From Limimaricola cinnabarinus LL-001 (GTDB lineage Bacteria > Pseudomonadota > Alphaproteobacteria > Rhodobacterales > Rhodobacteraceae): 51,292 nucleotides of DNA. Where the stretch lies: NCBI RefSeq assembly GCF_000466965.1, contig NZ_BATB01000019.1, forward strand, positions 1-51,292. The letters are read 5' to 3'. Below the pieces are notes generated by a model. That model did no database searches and was not told the DNA's origin. It saw only the letters and a program-made list of their open reading frames with translations. Positions 8,898 to 16,978 of this stretch are shown in pieces. The position numbers were made by a program, and so were the translations under genes. Every line of letters begins with the position of its first letter. Position 1 is the stretch's first letter.

Positions 8898-8919
8898 ACG
8901 GCACCCCGAAGGGTGCCGT
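8898..8919 (-). terminator. Intrinsic terminator after acpP
   Basis: Perfect 9-bp stem ACGGCACCC/GGGTGCCGT with a 4-base loop, followed on the minus strand by TTTTCGTTTC. Lies 36 bases past the acpP stop, between convergent acpP and the PilZ gene. Confidence 0.85.
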
Positions 8920-8954
8920 CTCCTGCCAGGGCCCGAGGGCCGAGGCGATGTCGG

Positions 8955-9188
8955 TTACTGCGCTTCCTTGATGAAGCGGACCGCGTCGCCGAAAGTCTGG
9001 ATGGTCTCGGCGGCGTCGTCGGGGATCTCGATCCCGAACTCTTCCTCGAAGGCCATGACCAGCTCGACGGTGTCGAGGCTGTCGGCACCCAGATCGTCGA
9101 TGAACGAGGCGTTCTCGACGACCTTGTCCTCTTCGACACCCAGATGCTCAACAACGATCTTGCGCACGCGGTCGGCGACGTCGCTCAT
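8955..9188 (-). CDS. acpP: Acyl carrier protein
   Basis: 77-residue acidic carrier protein that holds growing acyl chains on a phosphopantetheine arm. The attachment Ser is residue 37 in [20 protein letters not shown], the canonical motif; helix-rich sequence and length are standard. Sits downstream of fabG and fabD on the same strand. The 190-base leader between fabG and acpP contains two compact inverted repeats (near 9212-9226 and 9234-9245), and the gene has its own strong downstream terminator, consistent with independent high expression. Confidence 0.98.
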   Translation of the reverse strand: MSDVADRVRKIVVEHLGVEEDKVVENASFIDDLGADSLDTVELVMAFEEEFGIEIPDDAAETIQTFGDAVRFIKEAQ

Positions 9189-9380
9189 AACAATTCCTCA
9201 CGTCTTTCCGGCCCCTTCGGGCCTTTTTGTCTTGCCCCTAGGGGCATTCTCATGCCCGAGCGGGCCGCTCACCGACAGGGGCCGAAACGGACCTCCGCCG
9301 GAAAATCTCGTCGTCCTTTAGCAGAGTTTCGGGGCCGCGCAAACGCTTTGTGGCACGGCGCGGGCCCTTGAAATTCCGGC

Positions 9381-10118
9381 TCAGAGCATCGCCATGCCGC
9401 CATTGACGTGCAGCGTGGCGCCGGTGACATAGCCCGCCTCGGGGCTTGCCAGATAGAGAACCGCCGCGGCGATCTCGTCGGCCTCGCCCATGCGACCGGC
9501 GGGGATCTGGTTCAGGATGCCCGACTTCTGATCGTCGTTGAGCTTGTCGGTCATCGCCGTGGCGATGAAGCCCGGTGCCACGCAGTTCACGGTGATGCCG
9601 CGGCTCGCCACTTCGTAGGCGATGGATTTCGACATGCCGACCATGCCTGCCTTGGCGGCGGCGTAGTTGGCCTGACCGGGGTTGCCGGTCGAGCCGACGA
9701 TCGAGGAGATGTTGATGATCCGGCCCCAGCGCGCCTTCATCATCGGACGCACCACGCCCTTGCACAGCCGCATCGTCGAGGTGAGGTTCACCTCGAGCAC
9801 CTGCGCCCAATCCTCTTCGGACATGCGCATGAACAGGTTGTCGCGGGTGATCCCGGCGTTGTTGACGAGGATGTCGAGCCCACCCATCGCCTCGACCGCC
9901 TGTTTGGGCAGGGCGTTGACGGCCTCGGCATCACCGAGGTTGCATGGCAGCACATGGGCGCGGTCGCCCAAGGCAGTCGCCAGCTCCTCGAGCGGCGCGG
10001 TGCGCGTGCCCGACAGGCCCACCGTGGCCCCCGCGCCATGCAGGGCGGTGGCGATGGCGCCGCCGATGCCGCCAGAGGCCCCGGTCACGAGGGCGCATTT
10101 TCCGGTCAGATCGAACAT
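9381..10118 (-). CDS. fabG: 3-oxoacyl-ACP reductase
   Basis: 245-residue short-chain dehydrogenase that reduces 3-oxoacyl-ACP with NADPH. Shows the cofactor motif ALVTGASGGIGGAIATAL, NNAG in DILVNNAGITRDNLF, the Ser-Tyr-Lys triad in NISSIVGSTGNPGQANYAAAKAG, and PGFIATAMT. The start at 10118 (MFDLTGKCALVTG) has conserved residues from the beginning; the open frame runs further upstream with no likeness. Between fabD (123 bases upstream) and acpP, the usual fatty-acid cluster order. Confidence 0.97.
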   Translation of the reverse strand: MFDLTGKCALVTGASGGIGGAIATALHGAGATVGLSGTRTAPLEELATALGDRAHVLPCNLGDAEAVNALPKQAVEAMGGLDILVNNAGITRDNLFMRMSEEDWAQVLEVNLTSTMRLCKGVVRPMMKARWGRIINISSIVGSTGNPGQANYAAAKAGMVGMSKSIAYEVASRGITVNCVAPGFIATAMTDKLNDDQKSGILNQIPAGRMGEADEIAAAVLYLASPEAGYVTGATLHVNGGMAML

Positions 10119-10241
10119 GTGTGGTCTCCTGAAACTTCGCTTGGTCACGGGTCTAGCAGCAAGGCCGGACCCGGACCACATCCCGCGCGCCAGGGATCGG
10201 GCGCGGGGGATGCGTATTTGAGAGTGAAGCGACCCCGGCGC

Positions 10242-11167
10242 TCAGCCCTTGGCCGCCGCCACGTCCTCCGGCGTGCCGATGGCACGGGTCTCGGCCCCCT
10301 TGGCGATGCGGCGGATCATGCCCGACAGCGCCTTGCCCGCGCCGATCTCCCAGAATTCGGTGACGCCCTCGCGGGCCATGAACTCCACGCTTTCGCGCCA
10401 GCGCACCGCGCCGGTCACCTGATCGACCAGCAGCGAGCGGATCAGCGCCGGGTCGCAGACCGCCTCGGCGCGCACATTGGCGACCAGCGGCACGGCGGGC
10501 TCGCGGATATCGACGCCTTCCAGCGCCTCGGCCATCGCACGGGCGGCGGGCGCCATCAGGGCGCAGTGAAACGGTGCGCTGACCGGCAGCAGGATCGCGC
10601 GCTTGGCGCCCTTGGCCTTGGCGATGTCGAGTGCACGCTCGACCGCGGCGCGGCTGCCCGAGATCACCACTTGGGAGGGATCGTTGTCGTTAGCGGCCTG
10701 ACAGGTTTCGCCCTGCGCGGCCTCTTCGGCCACTTCGCGGGCCCCGGCGAGATCGAGACCCAGAAGGGCCGCCATCGCGCCCTCGCCCACTGGAACGGCG
10801 GCCTGCATCGCCTCGCCGCGTAGGCGCAGGAGCCGCGCGGTGTCGTCGAGCCGCAGCGCGCCCGCGGCGCAGAGCGCCGAGTATTCACCCAAGGAATGGC
10901 CCGCGACGAAGCCCGCGTCCGAGACGGTGATGCCTTCGGATTTCAGCGCCGCCATCGCGGCGATCGAGGTCGCCATCAGGGCGGGCTGCGCGTTGCGGGT
11001 GAGGGTCAGGGTCTCGATGTCGCCCTCGAAGATCAGCGCGCTGAGCTTCTCGCCCAAGGCCGCGTCGACCTCGTCGAACACCGCGCGCGCCGACGGATAG
11101 GCCTCGGCCAGCGCGCGGCCCATGCCGATGGTCTGCGACCCCTGCCCCGGAAAACGAATGCGCGCAT
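10242..11167 (-). CDS. fabD: Malonyl-CoA-ACP transacylase, apparent frameshift at codon 6
   Basis: 308-residue enzyme that loads malonyl groups onto ACP. The active-site Ser is in FVAGHSLGEYSALCAAGA and the partner His in LPVSAPFHCALMAP; an Arg-containing SLLVDQVTGAVRWRESV follows. The expected N-terminus MRAFVFPGQGSQTIGMG is split: MRAFVF starts at the ATG at 11167, while PGQGSQT is in the next frame. Restoring one A in the plus-strand A run at 11151-11154 joins them. fabD is normally essential, so this is far more likely a sequencing error than a real mutation. Heads the fabD-fabG-acpP group. Confidence 0.95.
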
Positions 11168-11269
11168 GGCCCTGCTCCCTTGTGATGCGGTGCGTCGGCC
11201 CCTCGCATAACGGCTCGGCCCGGGCACGACAAGAAAGCGTCGGATCTCGCGGGCGGGCGCGCCGATGCG

Positions 11270-11827
11270 TCAGGCGCAGGCGCGGCGGCGGAACAGCGGC
11301 ACACCGGGACGGGCCGGCAGACCCAGATCGCATTCGATGCGCCGCGCCAGCGTGGACATCGCGTGCAGCTCGCCCTGCGCCACCCGCACCGACAGGTTCT
11401 CGCCCGACAGGCGCAGCTCGGCCCGCAGCCGCATCCGCCGCGCGTCGCAATGGTCGCGGATCTCGGTGGCGCGGAATTCGTCGAAGCGCCAGGTCGCGAC
11501 CTGTTCGATCCGCCCGTTCGGACGGCGCAGCACTTGCCGCAGCAACCGGTCCTCGGTGTCGAAATGCAGCTCGCTGCGGCTGCCGCGCCCGGCATAGCAG
11601 ATCAGCCCGCCGCCGAGGATCACCGCCATGACCAGTCGCGCCAAAAGCGAGCCGTCGAGCGGCGCGCCCAAGGGCGACAGCCAGATCGCCCCCGCCGCCG
11701 CGGTGGCGCCGAGCGCGAAGGCCCAGACCGCAAAGAGCGCCGTCACCGCGAGCCTGCGGCAGCGGCGGCCGCATCCCAGCACCAGGGGGGCGGCATCGAG
11801 ACGGGGGTTCGGGGCGGTTGCGCTCAC
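11270..11827 (-). CDS. Hypothetical membrane protein with two N-terminal helices
   Basis: 185 residues. Two hydrophobic segments (AVTALFAVWAFALGATAAAGAIWL and LLARLVMAVILGGGLICY) are followed by a cytoplasmic domain of about 100 residues with strand-rich text such as RSELHFDTEDRLLRQVLRRP and DLGLPARPGVPLFRR. I do not recognise a named family; similar short proteins occur near fabD in related genomes as far as I recall. About 100 bases upstream of fabD on the same strand, so possibly cotranscribed with it. Function unknown. Confidence 0.65.
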   Translation of the reverse strand: MSATAPNPRLDAAPLVLGCGRRCRRLAVTALFAVWAFALGATAAAGAIWLSPLGAPLDGSLLARLVMAVILGGGLICYAGRGSRSELHFDTEDRLLRQVLRRPNGRIEQVATWRFDEFRATEIRDHCDARRMRLRAELRLSGENLSVRVAQGELHAMSTLARRIECDLGLPARPGVPLFRRRACA

Positions 11828-11942
11828 GAAAGGCTCTCCGGACCTATGCTATCGGACAGGTCGATCCTTGGGTGCGATCGGGGCGCGAATATGTCGCGAT
11901 GCGGGCGCGGGCGGGTCGATGTCGCGGTTTTCGCCGCCCCGC

Positions 11943-11970
11943 TTGCGCCGACCCGCATGATCTGTATAAG
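11943..11970 (+). promoter_or_regulatory. Candidate promoter for rpsF-rpsR-rplI
   Basis: TTGCGC (11943-11948) and TATAAG (11965-11970) separated by 16 bases, about 110 bases before rpsF and pointing at it. No other promoter-like pair is evident in the 250-base gap. Confidence 0.5.
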
Positions 11971-12080
11971 GCCGCATCCTTCCGCGCTTTCGCATGAACC
12001 GCGCAGACTCTCGTGAACGGGGAGCGGAAGGTCACGGCCCCGTTCTATGAAATGCGCTCGGAAACCGAACTGGAGTTCAC

Positions 12081-12443
12081 ATGCCGCTTTACGAGCATGT
12101 CTTCATCGCGCGTCAGGACCTGTCCAACGCGCAGGCCGAAAGCCTTGTCGAGCACTTCTCGACCGTCCTCGCCGACAATGGCGGCAAGGTGCTCGAGAAC
12201 GAGTACTGGGGCGTCAAGACGATGGCCTACAAGATCAACAAGAACCGCAAGGGCCACTATGCCTTCCTGCGCTCGGACGCCCCGTCGCCCGCCGTGCAGG
12301 AAATGGAGCGCCTGATGCGCCTGCATGACGACGTGATGCGCGTCCTGACCATCAAGGTCGACGCCCACGAAGAGGGCCCCTCGGTCCAGATGCAGAAGCG
12401 CGAAGAGCGCAGCGAGCGTGGCGAACGCCGCGAGCGTCGCTGA
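12081..12443 (+). CDS. rpsF: 30S ribosomal protein S6
   Basis: 120 residues starting MPLYEHVFIARQDLSNAQAE, followed by NEYWGVKTMAYKINKNRKGH, the signature of S6, which sits on the platform of the small subunit beside S18. The C-terminal tail is rich in Arg and Glu (KREERSERGERRERR), as in other Alphaproteobacteria. First of the rpsF-rpsR-rplI operon, with 24 bases to rpsR. Confidence 0.97.
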   Translation: MPLYEHVFIARQDLSNAQAESLVEHFSTVLADNGGKVLENEYWGVKTMAYKINKNRKGHYAFLRSDAPSPAVQEMERLMRLHDDVMRVLTIKVDAHEEGPSVQMQKREERSERGERRERR

Positions 12444-12467
12444 TCGCCCTCAGGAAAGGATAGCATA

Positions 12468-12695
12468 ATGGCCACCAAACCGTTTTTCCGCCGCCGCAAG
12501 ACCGACCCGTTCGAGGGCGAGAACGCGCCGAAGATCGACTACAAGGACACGCGTCTGCTGCAGCGCTACATTTCCGAGCGCGGCAAGATCGTACCCTCGC
12601 GCATCACCGCCGTCGGCTCCAAGAACCAGCGCAAGCTCGCCCAGGCGATCAAGCGCGCGCGGTTCCTGGCGCTGCTGCCCTACGCCGTGAAATAA
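12468..12695 (+). CDS. rpsR: 30S ribosomal protein S18
   Basis: 75 residues with the family pattern [40 protein letters not shown] and [21 protein letters not shown]18 binds 16S rRNA together with S6. Preceded by an AGGA-type ribosome site; 11 bases separate it from rplI. Confidence 0.98.
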   Translation: MATKPFFRRRKTDPFEGENAPKIDYKDTRLLQRYISERGKIVPSRITAVGSKNQRKLAQAIKRARFLALLPYAVK

Positions 12696-12706
12696 GGAGA
12701 CCGGAC

Positions 12707-13290
12707 ATGGACGTGATCCTCCTGCAACGTGTGGCCAAGCTTGGCCAGATGGGCGAAATCGTGAAGGTCAAGGACGCTACGCCCGTAACTTCCTTCTGCC
12801 CCAGGGCAAGGCGCTCCGCGCGAACGAGGCCAACAAGGCCCGTTTCGAGGACCAGAAGGCCCAGCTCGAGACCCAGAACCTCGAGTCCAAGAAAGAAGCC
12901 GAAGCGATGGCCGGGAAGCTCGACGGACAGCAGTTCGTCGTGATCCGCTCGGCCTCGGACGGCGGCGCGCTCTACGGCTCGGTCACCACCCGTGACATCG
13001 CCGAATCCGCCACCGCCGAAGGCTTCACCGTCGACCGCAAGCAGGTCGTGCTACGCGGCCCGATCAAGGATCTCGGCATCCACGACGTCTCCGTCGTGCT
13101 GCACCCCGAGGTCGAGGCGACGATCGAGATCAACGTCGCCCGTTCGAACGAGGAAGCCGAGCTTCAGGCGTCGGGCAAGTCGATCCAGGACCTCGCCGCG
13201 GAAGAAGAAGCCGCAGCCGAGTTCGAGATCCAGGGCCTGTTCGACGACATCGGCGGCGCCGCCAATGACGAGGACGGCGACGACAACTGA
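12707..13290 (+). CDS. rplI: 50S ribosomal protein L9, apparent frameshift
   Basis: Begins [20 protein letters not shown], the L9 N-domain. After KVKD the expected [20 protein letters not shown] appears one frame over; adding one G near 12776 restores it and gives 194 residues with normal C-domain text ([40 protein letters not shown]) and the acidic tail typical of Rhodobacterales. As written the gene would stop after 78 codons. Since the downstream sequence is perfectly preserved, a read error is the best explanation. Last gene of the operon, followed by a terminator. Confidence 0.95.
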
Positions 13291-13321
13291 GCCTTAGGCT
13301 CTGCCATCACGCGCCTGATCA

Positions 13322-13350
13322 GGGCCGCATCCCCGGATGCGGCCCTTTTT
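13322..13350 (+). terminator. Intrinsic terminator of the rpsF-rpsR-rplI operon
   Basis: GGGCCGCATCC pairs with GGATGCGGCCC and is followed by TTTTT (13346-13350). It is 31 bases after the rplI stop. Confidence 0.92.
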
Positions 13351-13445
13351 CGTGTCTGGCGGAATTCATTCTTACCGGTTGAAGCCTCAGGCGGCCTTGC
13401 CGGATGATGGTGGCCCTGCGCGGTCGGCTCGGCAAACCCGGAGGC

Positions 13446-14351
13446 CTACCCCCTCCAGCCCGCGCGATCGGCCAGATGACGGATCAGGAAATCCATGAAG
13501 ATCCGCGTCTTGGGGGTCAGCACGTTGGTTCGCGGATAGACCAGCCAGAGCACCGAGCGGTCGTTCATCTTCCACTCTGGCAGAACCCGGACCAGCCGAC
13601 CCCCCGCGATTTCGTGCGCGACGTTCCAAAGGGAGTTCATCGACACTCCGGCGCCCGCGAGGGTCGCCTCGCGCTGCGCGTCGCCATCATCGACGATGGT
13701 GCGGCAGATCATGCGCGCGGGGTCCAGTCGCGCCGTTTCTCCTGCGGCGTTCACCAGCTCGCGCGGTTCGAGATTGCTCCACGCGATGAGCTGGTGACCA
13801 TCAAGTGCGGATGGGCTGCCCGGGGTGCCCTGTGCGTCGAGATAGGCCGGCGACGCGCACAGGACGCGGGCATCATCGGCGAGCTTGCGCCCCTTCAGGC
13901 TGCTGTCGCTCAGCGGCCCGCTGCGCAGCGCGAGATCAAAGCTCCCCTCGATCGCGTCGAAGCGCGTGTCCGACAGGCGCAGATCAAGGGTGAGGTCGGG
14001 ATAGGCCTCGTGGAAGAGAGGCAGCAGCGGCATGACATGCAACTGCGCGAAGCTGCTCGGTGCGGCGAAGCGCAGCGTGCCCTTCGGCCCCGCCTCGGTC
14101 CCCCCGAGCGCCGCCCGGCCCGCATCGGCCTGGGCGAGAATCTCGCGCGCGTAGGGCAGGAAATCCGAGCCCTCCAGCGACAGCGACACCTTGCGGGTGG
14201 TGCGGCGCAGAAGCTCGACGCCAAGCTCCTGCTCCAGCTTGGCGAGGCGCGCGCTTGCCACGGCGGGGGCGAGGCCCAACTCGCGCCCCGCGGCGGAGAT
14301 GTTGAGCCGTTCGGCCGCCATCACGAAGAGACGCAGGTTGTCGGTGTCCAT
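13446..14351 (-). CDS. LysR-family transcriptional regulator
   Basis: 301 residues starting MDTDNLRLFVMAAERLNISA at the ATG at 14351. The N-terminal winged helix-turn-helix (AAGRELGLAPAVASARLAKL) is followed by a linker helix ending LLRRTTRKVSLS and a type 2 periplasmic-binding-like effector domain (GTLRFAAPSSFAQLHVMPLL, GVSMNSLWNVAHEI, RIFMDFLIRHLAD). The pattern resembles the AaeR/DsdC-like group that acts beside oxidoreductases. It is downstream of the MDR gene on the same strand with a 163-base gap, so a functional link is possible but unproven. Confidence 0.9.
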   Translation of the reverse strand: MDTDNLRLFVMAAERLNISAAGRELGLAPAVASARLAKLEQELGVELLRRTTRKVSLSLEGSDFLPYAREILAQADAGRAALGGTEAGPKGTLRFAAPSSFAQLHVMPLLPLFHEAYPDLTLDLRLSDTRFDAIEGSFDLALRSGPLSDSSLKGRKLADDARVLCASPAYLDAQGTPGSPSALDGHQLIAWSNLEPRELVNAAGETARLDPARMICRTIVDDGDAQREATLAGAGVSMNSLWNVAHEIAGGRLVRVLPEWKMNDRSVLWLVYPRTNVLTPKTRIFMDFLIRHLADRAGWRG

Positions 14352-14481
14352 GAGCACGCTTGGTTGCGAAAGGTGAGCGCGCATTGCGAGAGGTTTTCGA
14401 GGGGTTTGCAAGGGATATGTCCGGCTCTCGCGACGGAAGACGCCGCCCGGCATTTCGGTGCCGGACGGCGTCGGGATCGCC

Positions 14482-14508
14482 GGGGCCGCCCTTGAAGGCG
14501 GGGCCCCT
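14482..14508 (-). terminator. GC-rich hairpin after the MDR gene
   Basis: GGGGCCGCC and GGCGGGGCCCC form an imperfect stem just past the MDR stop on the minus strand. No clear U run follows, so it may be a Rho-independent-like end or only an mRNA 3' structure. Confidence 0.35.
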
Positions 14509-14514
14509 AGAGTC

Positions 14515-15591
14515 TCAGGCTCCGTCGGAAATCTCGATCCCGATCTTGCCCATGTGCGATTTGCCCAAGAACGCCTCCTGCGCCGCCCGCAGCTCGTGCA
14601 GCGGGTGGGTTTGCGAGACCACGGGCCGGATTTCGCCCGCCTCGATGTAGCGCACGAGATCGGCGAAGACGCGCGGGTCCTGCCGCGTGCTGCCGATCAG
14701 CGTCAGGTCCTTGAGGTAGAGCGTGCGCAGGTCGAGCTCGACGATCGGCCCGGCGATGGCCCCCGAGGTCACGTAGCGCCCCCCGATCGCCAGCGCGTCG
14801 AGCGGCCCCGGCCAGCGCGGACCGCCCACTAGATCGAGCACCACGTCGAAGGCGCTTTCGGGAAACGCGTCGTCGCGGCCGAGCGTGGCATCGGCCCCGA
14901 GCGCCGTCAGCGCGTCCCTCTTGGCCGGGCTGGTCATGGCCGTGACATGCGCACCGCGCCGCTTGGCAAGCTGCACCGCCGCCGAGCCGACGCCGCCCGA
15001 GGCCCCGGTGATCAGCACCCGCTCCGCGCCGAGGCCCGCGCGCTGGATCATTCCCTCGGCCGTCGAGAAGGCGCAGGGAAAGGTGGCAAGCTCCACATCC
15101 GAAAGCGGGCTGTCGATCCGCACCGCGTTCTCGGCGCCGATGGTGGTGTATTCCGCGAAACCGCCATCACGCTCCGAGCCGAAGGTCACGAGCGCGTCCG
15201 CGTCGCCGCCCTCGGGCCGGTACATCGGGCGCACCAGAACCCGCTCGCCCTCGCGCGTGGGGTCCACGCCCTCGCCCATCGCCACGATCCTGCCGCAGCA
15301 ATCGGCGCCCTGAATGCGCGGAAAGCTCAGCGCGCCGGACCAGCCGCCATCGGCGTCAGAGGCCCCGTCATAGCCCTCGGCCGCGGCCGACCCCGTATCG
15401 CCGCGCACCGACTTGGAATACCAGCCCGTGCGGGTGTTGACGTCGGTGTTGTTCACCGCCGCGGCGCCGACCCGGATCAGCACCTCTCCCGCGCCCGGTC
15501 GGGGCACCGGCACATCCTCTCGCCATTCGAGCCTGTCGAGCCCGCCATGGCCCGTCAGGACGACCGCCTTCATCGTGTCGGGGAGTTTCAT
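14515..15591 (-). CDS. Zinc-independent MDR / quinone-oxidoreductase-like alcohol dehydrogenase
   Basis: 358-residue medium-chain dehydrogenase/reductase. The N-terminal GroES-like fold has VPVPRPGAGEVLIRVGAAAV and NNTDVNTRTGWYS; the NADPH site is VLITGASGGVGSAAVQLAKR, of the AxxGxxG type seen in quinone reductases rather than zinc alcohol dehydrogenases. RIQGADCCGRIVAMGEGV and the C-terminal AAQEAFLGKSHMGKIGIEI complete the pattern. M7 (MKAVVLTG) is an alternative start. It is divergent from a TetR regulator across twin operator sites, which suggests an inducible response to an electrophile or quinone-like compound; the true substrate cannot be read from sequence. Confidence 0.88.
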   Translation of the reverse strand: MKLPDTMKAVVLTGHGGLDRLEWREDVPVPRPGAGEVLIRVGAAAVNNTDVNTRTGWYSKSVRGDTGSAAAEGYDGASDADGGWSGALSFPRIQGADCCGRIVAMGEGVDPTREGERVLVRPMYRPEGGDADALVTFGSERDGGFAEYTTIGAENAVRIDSPLSDVELATFPCAFSTAEGMIQRAGLGAERVLITGASGGVGSAAVQLAKRRGAHVTAMTSPAKRDALTALGADATLGRDDAFPESAFDVVLDLVGGPRWPGPLDALAIGGRYVTSGAIAGPIVELDLRTLYLKDLTLIGSTRQDPRVFADLVRYIEAGEIRPVVSQTHPLHELRAAQEAFLGKSHMGKIGIEISDGA

Positions 15592-15608
15592 CGCCGATTT
15601 CCTCGCAT

Positions 15609-15652
15609 GTAGAATGGTTGCTCTACTTGCGTAGGTAGAGGGATCGCTCTAC
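15609..15652. promoter_or_regulatory. Twin palindromic operators between MDR and TetR genes
   Basis: Two 18-bp sites, GTAGAATGGTTGCTCTAC (15609-15626) and GTAGAGGGATCGCTCTAC (15635-15652), each with GTAGA and TCTAC arms eight bases apart, spaced 26 bp centre to centre. They fill the 71-base gap between divergent starts, the usual position for autoregulating TetR proteins. Confidence 0.8.
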
Positions 15653-15662
15653 ATCGTCAAGC

Positions 15663-16184
15663 ATGACGGAGATGATGACCAAGATCGCCGAAGGGCTCGA
15701 ATGCGCCTTCGCCAGCCGCGGCTTTGCCGAGCCGAGCGTCGAGGACCTTCGCGACGCCGCCGGGGTGAGCTTGCGCACGCTCTACAAATACGCGCCCTCG
15801 CGCGCCGACATGGTGCTGGCCGCGCTCGAACATCGGCACAGGCGATACCTTGCCCATGTCTTCGACGATCTGCCGCAGGAGTCCGGGGCGTCGCTCGATG
15901 CCATCGTGACCCGCGTGGGGAGATGGATGGAGACCGAGGCGGCGCATGGCTGCCTGTTCCACGCCGCCGTCGCGGCCGAACCGGGCAGCGCGCGGCTGCG
16001 CGCACTGCTTGAGCGTCACAAGGCCGAAGTCGCGGCCCGCGCCGGTGCGGCGACCGGGCTTGGCGGGTCCGAGACCGCGCTTCTGGTGATCCTCGAAGGG
16101 CTGACGCAGACATGGTCGCTGCGCGGCGACGACGCGGTCGAGGCGGCGAGGCGTCTGGCCCATGCGCTGCGGGCCACGTCCTAG
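15663..16184 (+). CDS. TetR-family transcriptional regulator
   Basis: 173 residues. Helix-turn-helix near the N-terminus: PSVEDLRDAAGVSLRTLYKY, where TLYKYAPSRADMV is the typical recognition helix and its follow-on. The C-terminal half is helical with AAHGCLFHAAVAAEPGSARL, a pattern shared with regulators of oxidoreductases. Starts ten bases from the second operator, so it should repress itself and the divergent MDR gene. The inducer is unknown. Confidence 0.9.
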   Translation: MTEMMTKIAEGLECAFASRGFAEPSVEDLRDAAGVSLRTLYKYAPSRADMVLAALEHRHRRYLAHVFDDLPQESGASLDAIVTRVGRWMETEAAHGCLFHAAVAAEPGSARLRALLERHKAEVAARAGAATGLGGSETALLVILEGLTQTWSLRGDDAVEAARRLAHALRATS

Positions 16185-16243
16185 CCGGGAGAGGTGCTGG
16201 CGGTGGTGCCGGTCCGCCGCGCGCCGATCAGCGACAGCCCCAC

Positions 16244-16810
16244 TCAAGCGTCGTCCGCGGATCGTTTCAACACGCGCGCGGGGTTGCCGCCGACCGTCGT
16301 TCCCGCCGCCACGTCGCGCGTCACTACCGCGCCCGCGCCGATGATCGCGTCATCGCCCACCGTGACGCCCGGCATCAACAGCGCCCCGCCGCCGATCCAG
16401 ACATTCGCACCGATGCGGATGGGCTGCCCGAACTCCAGCCCGTCGCGCCGCGCCTCGGCCCCCCTCGGGTGGTCCGGCGTCAGGATCTGCACCCCCGGGC
16501 CGATCTGCGTGAGATCGCCGATCGCGATCTCGACCACGTCCAGCAGCACGCAGTTGAAGTTCACGAACACACCCGCCCCGAGCCGGATGTTCATGCCGTA
16601 GTCGCAATGGAACGGCGGTCGGATCACCGCGCCCTCGCCCACCTCGGCCATGATCTCGGCGAGCTTGGCGTGCCGCTCGGCCGTCGGCGCCACCGACATG
16701 GCGTTGTACTCGGCCATCCAGCGCTTGGCCCGCCATGCAAGCGCCTGAAGCTCCGGATCGCCCGCGCGGTAAAGCTCGCCCTCGAGCATCTTGTCCTTTT
16801 CGGATCGCAT
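16244..16810 (-). CDS. Sugar O-acetyltransferase, maltose/galactoside acetyltransferase family
   Basis: 188-residue left-handed beta-helix acetyltransferase that moves acetyl from acetyl-CoA to a sugar hydroxyl. Starts MRSEKDKMLEGELYRAGDPE; KMLEGELYRAGDPEL is the family's N-terminal Mac domain. Hexapeptide repeats follow (PPFHCDYGMNIRLGAGVFVN, VVEIAIGDLTQIGPGVQILT), then TPDHP with the catalytic His and IWIGGG/AIIGAGAVVTRD. M at 16789 (MLEGELYR) is an alternative start. Stands alone between TetR and cpdB. Confidence 0.9.
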   Translation of the reverse strand: MRSEKDKMLEGELYRAGDPELQALAWRAKRWMAEYNAMSVAPTAERHAKLAEIMAEVGEGAVIRPPFHCDYGMNIRLGAGVFVNFNCVLLDVVEIAIGDLTQIGPGVQILTPDHPRGAEARRDGLEFGQPIRIGANVWIGGGALLMPGVTVGDDAIIGAGAVVTRDVAAGTTVGGNPARVLKRSADDA

Positions 16811-16978
16811 CCCGTCCTCCCCGTTGCGCGGCCAGAACAGCACCCCGTCCCGCGCGCGTCCAGCGGCTTTCCGTCACGGCAGGGGGCGAAAAGTCATTCC
16901 CCCGTCGCACGAAGCGGCTAACCTCGCGGCCATGCGACAAGGGGGCGTCCGATCCCCGACATCTTCAGGGAGACGATC

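Noticed and set aside
8209-9321. 370-codon open frame over the PilZ gene and acpP
   Set aside because: Out-of-frame reading of the PilZ gene; no domain and unlikely amino-acid use.
12707-13290. Programmed frameshifting in rplI
   Set aside because: No slippery site or pseudoknot, L9 is not known to use recoding, and similar one-base losses occur in many unrelated genes of the window.
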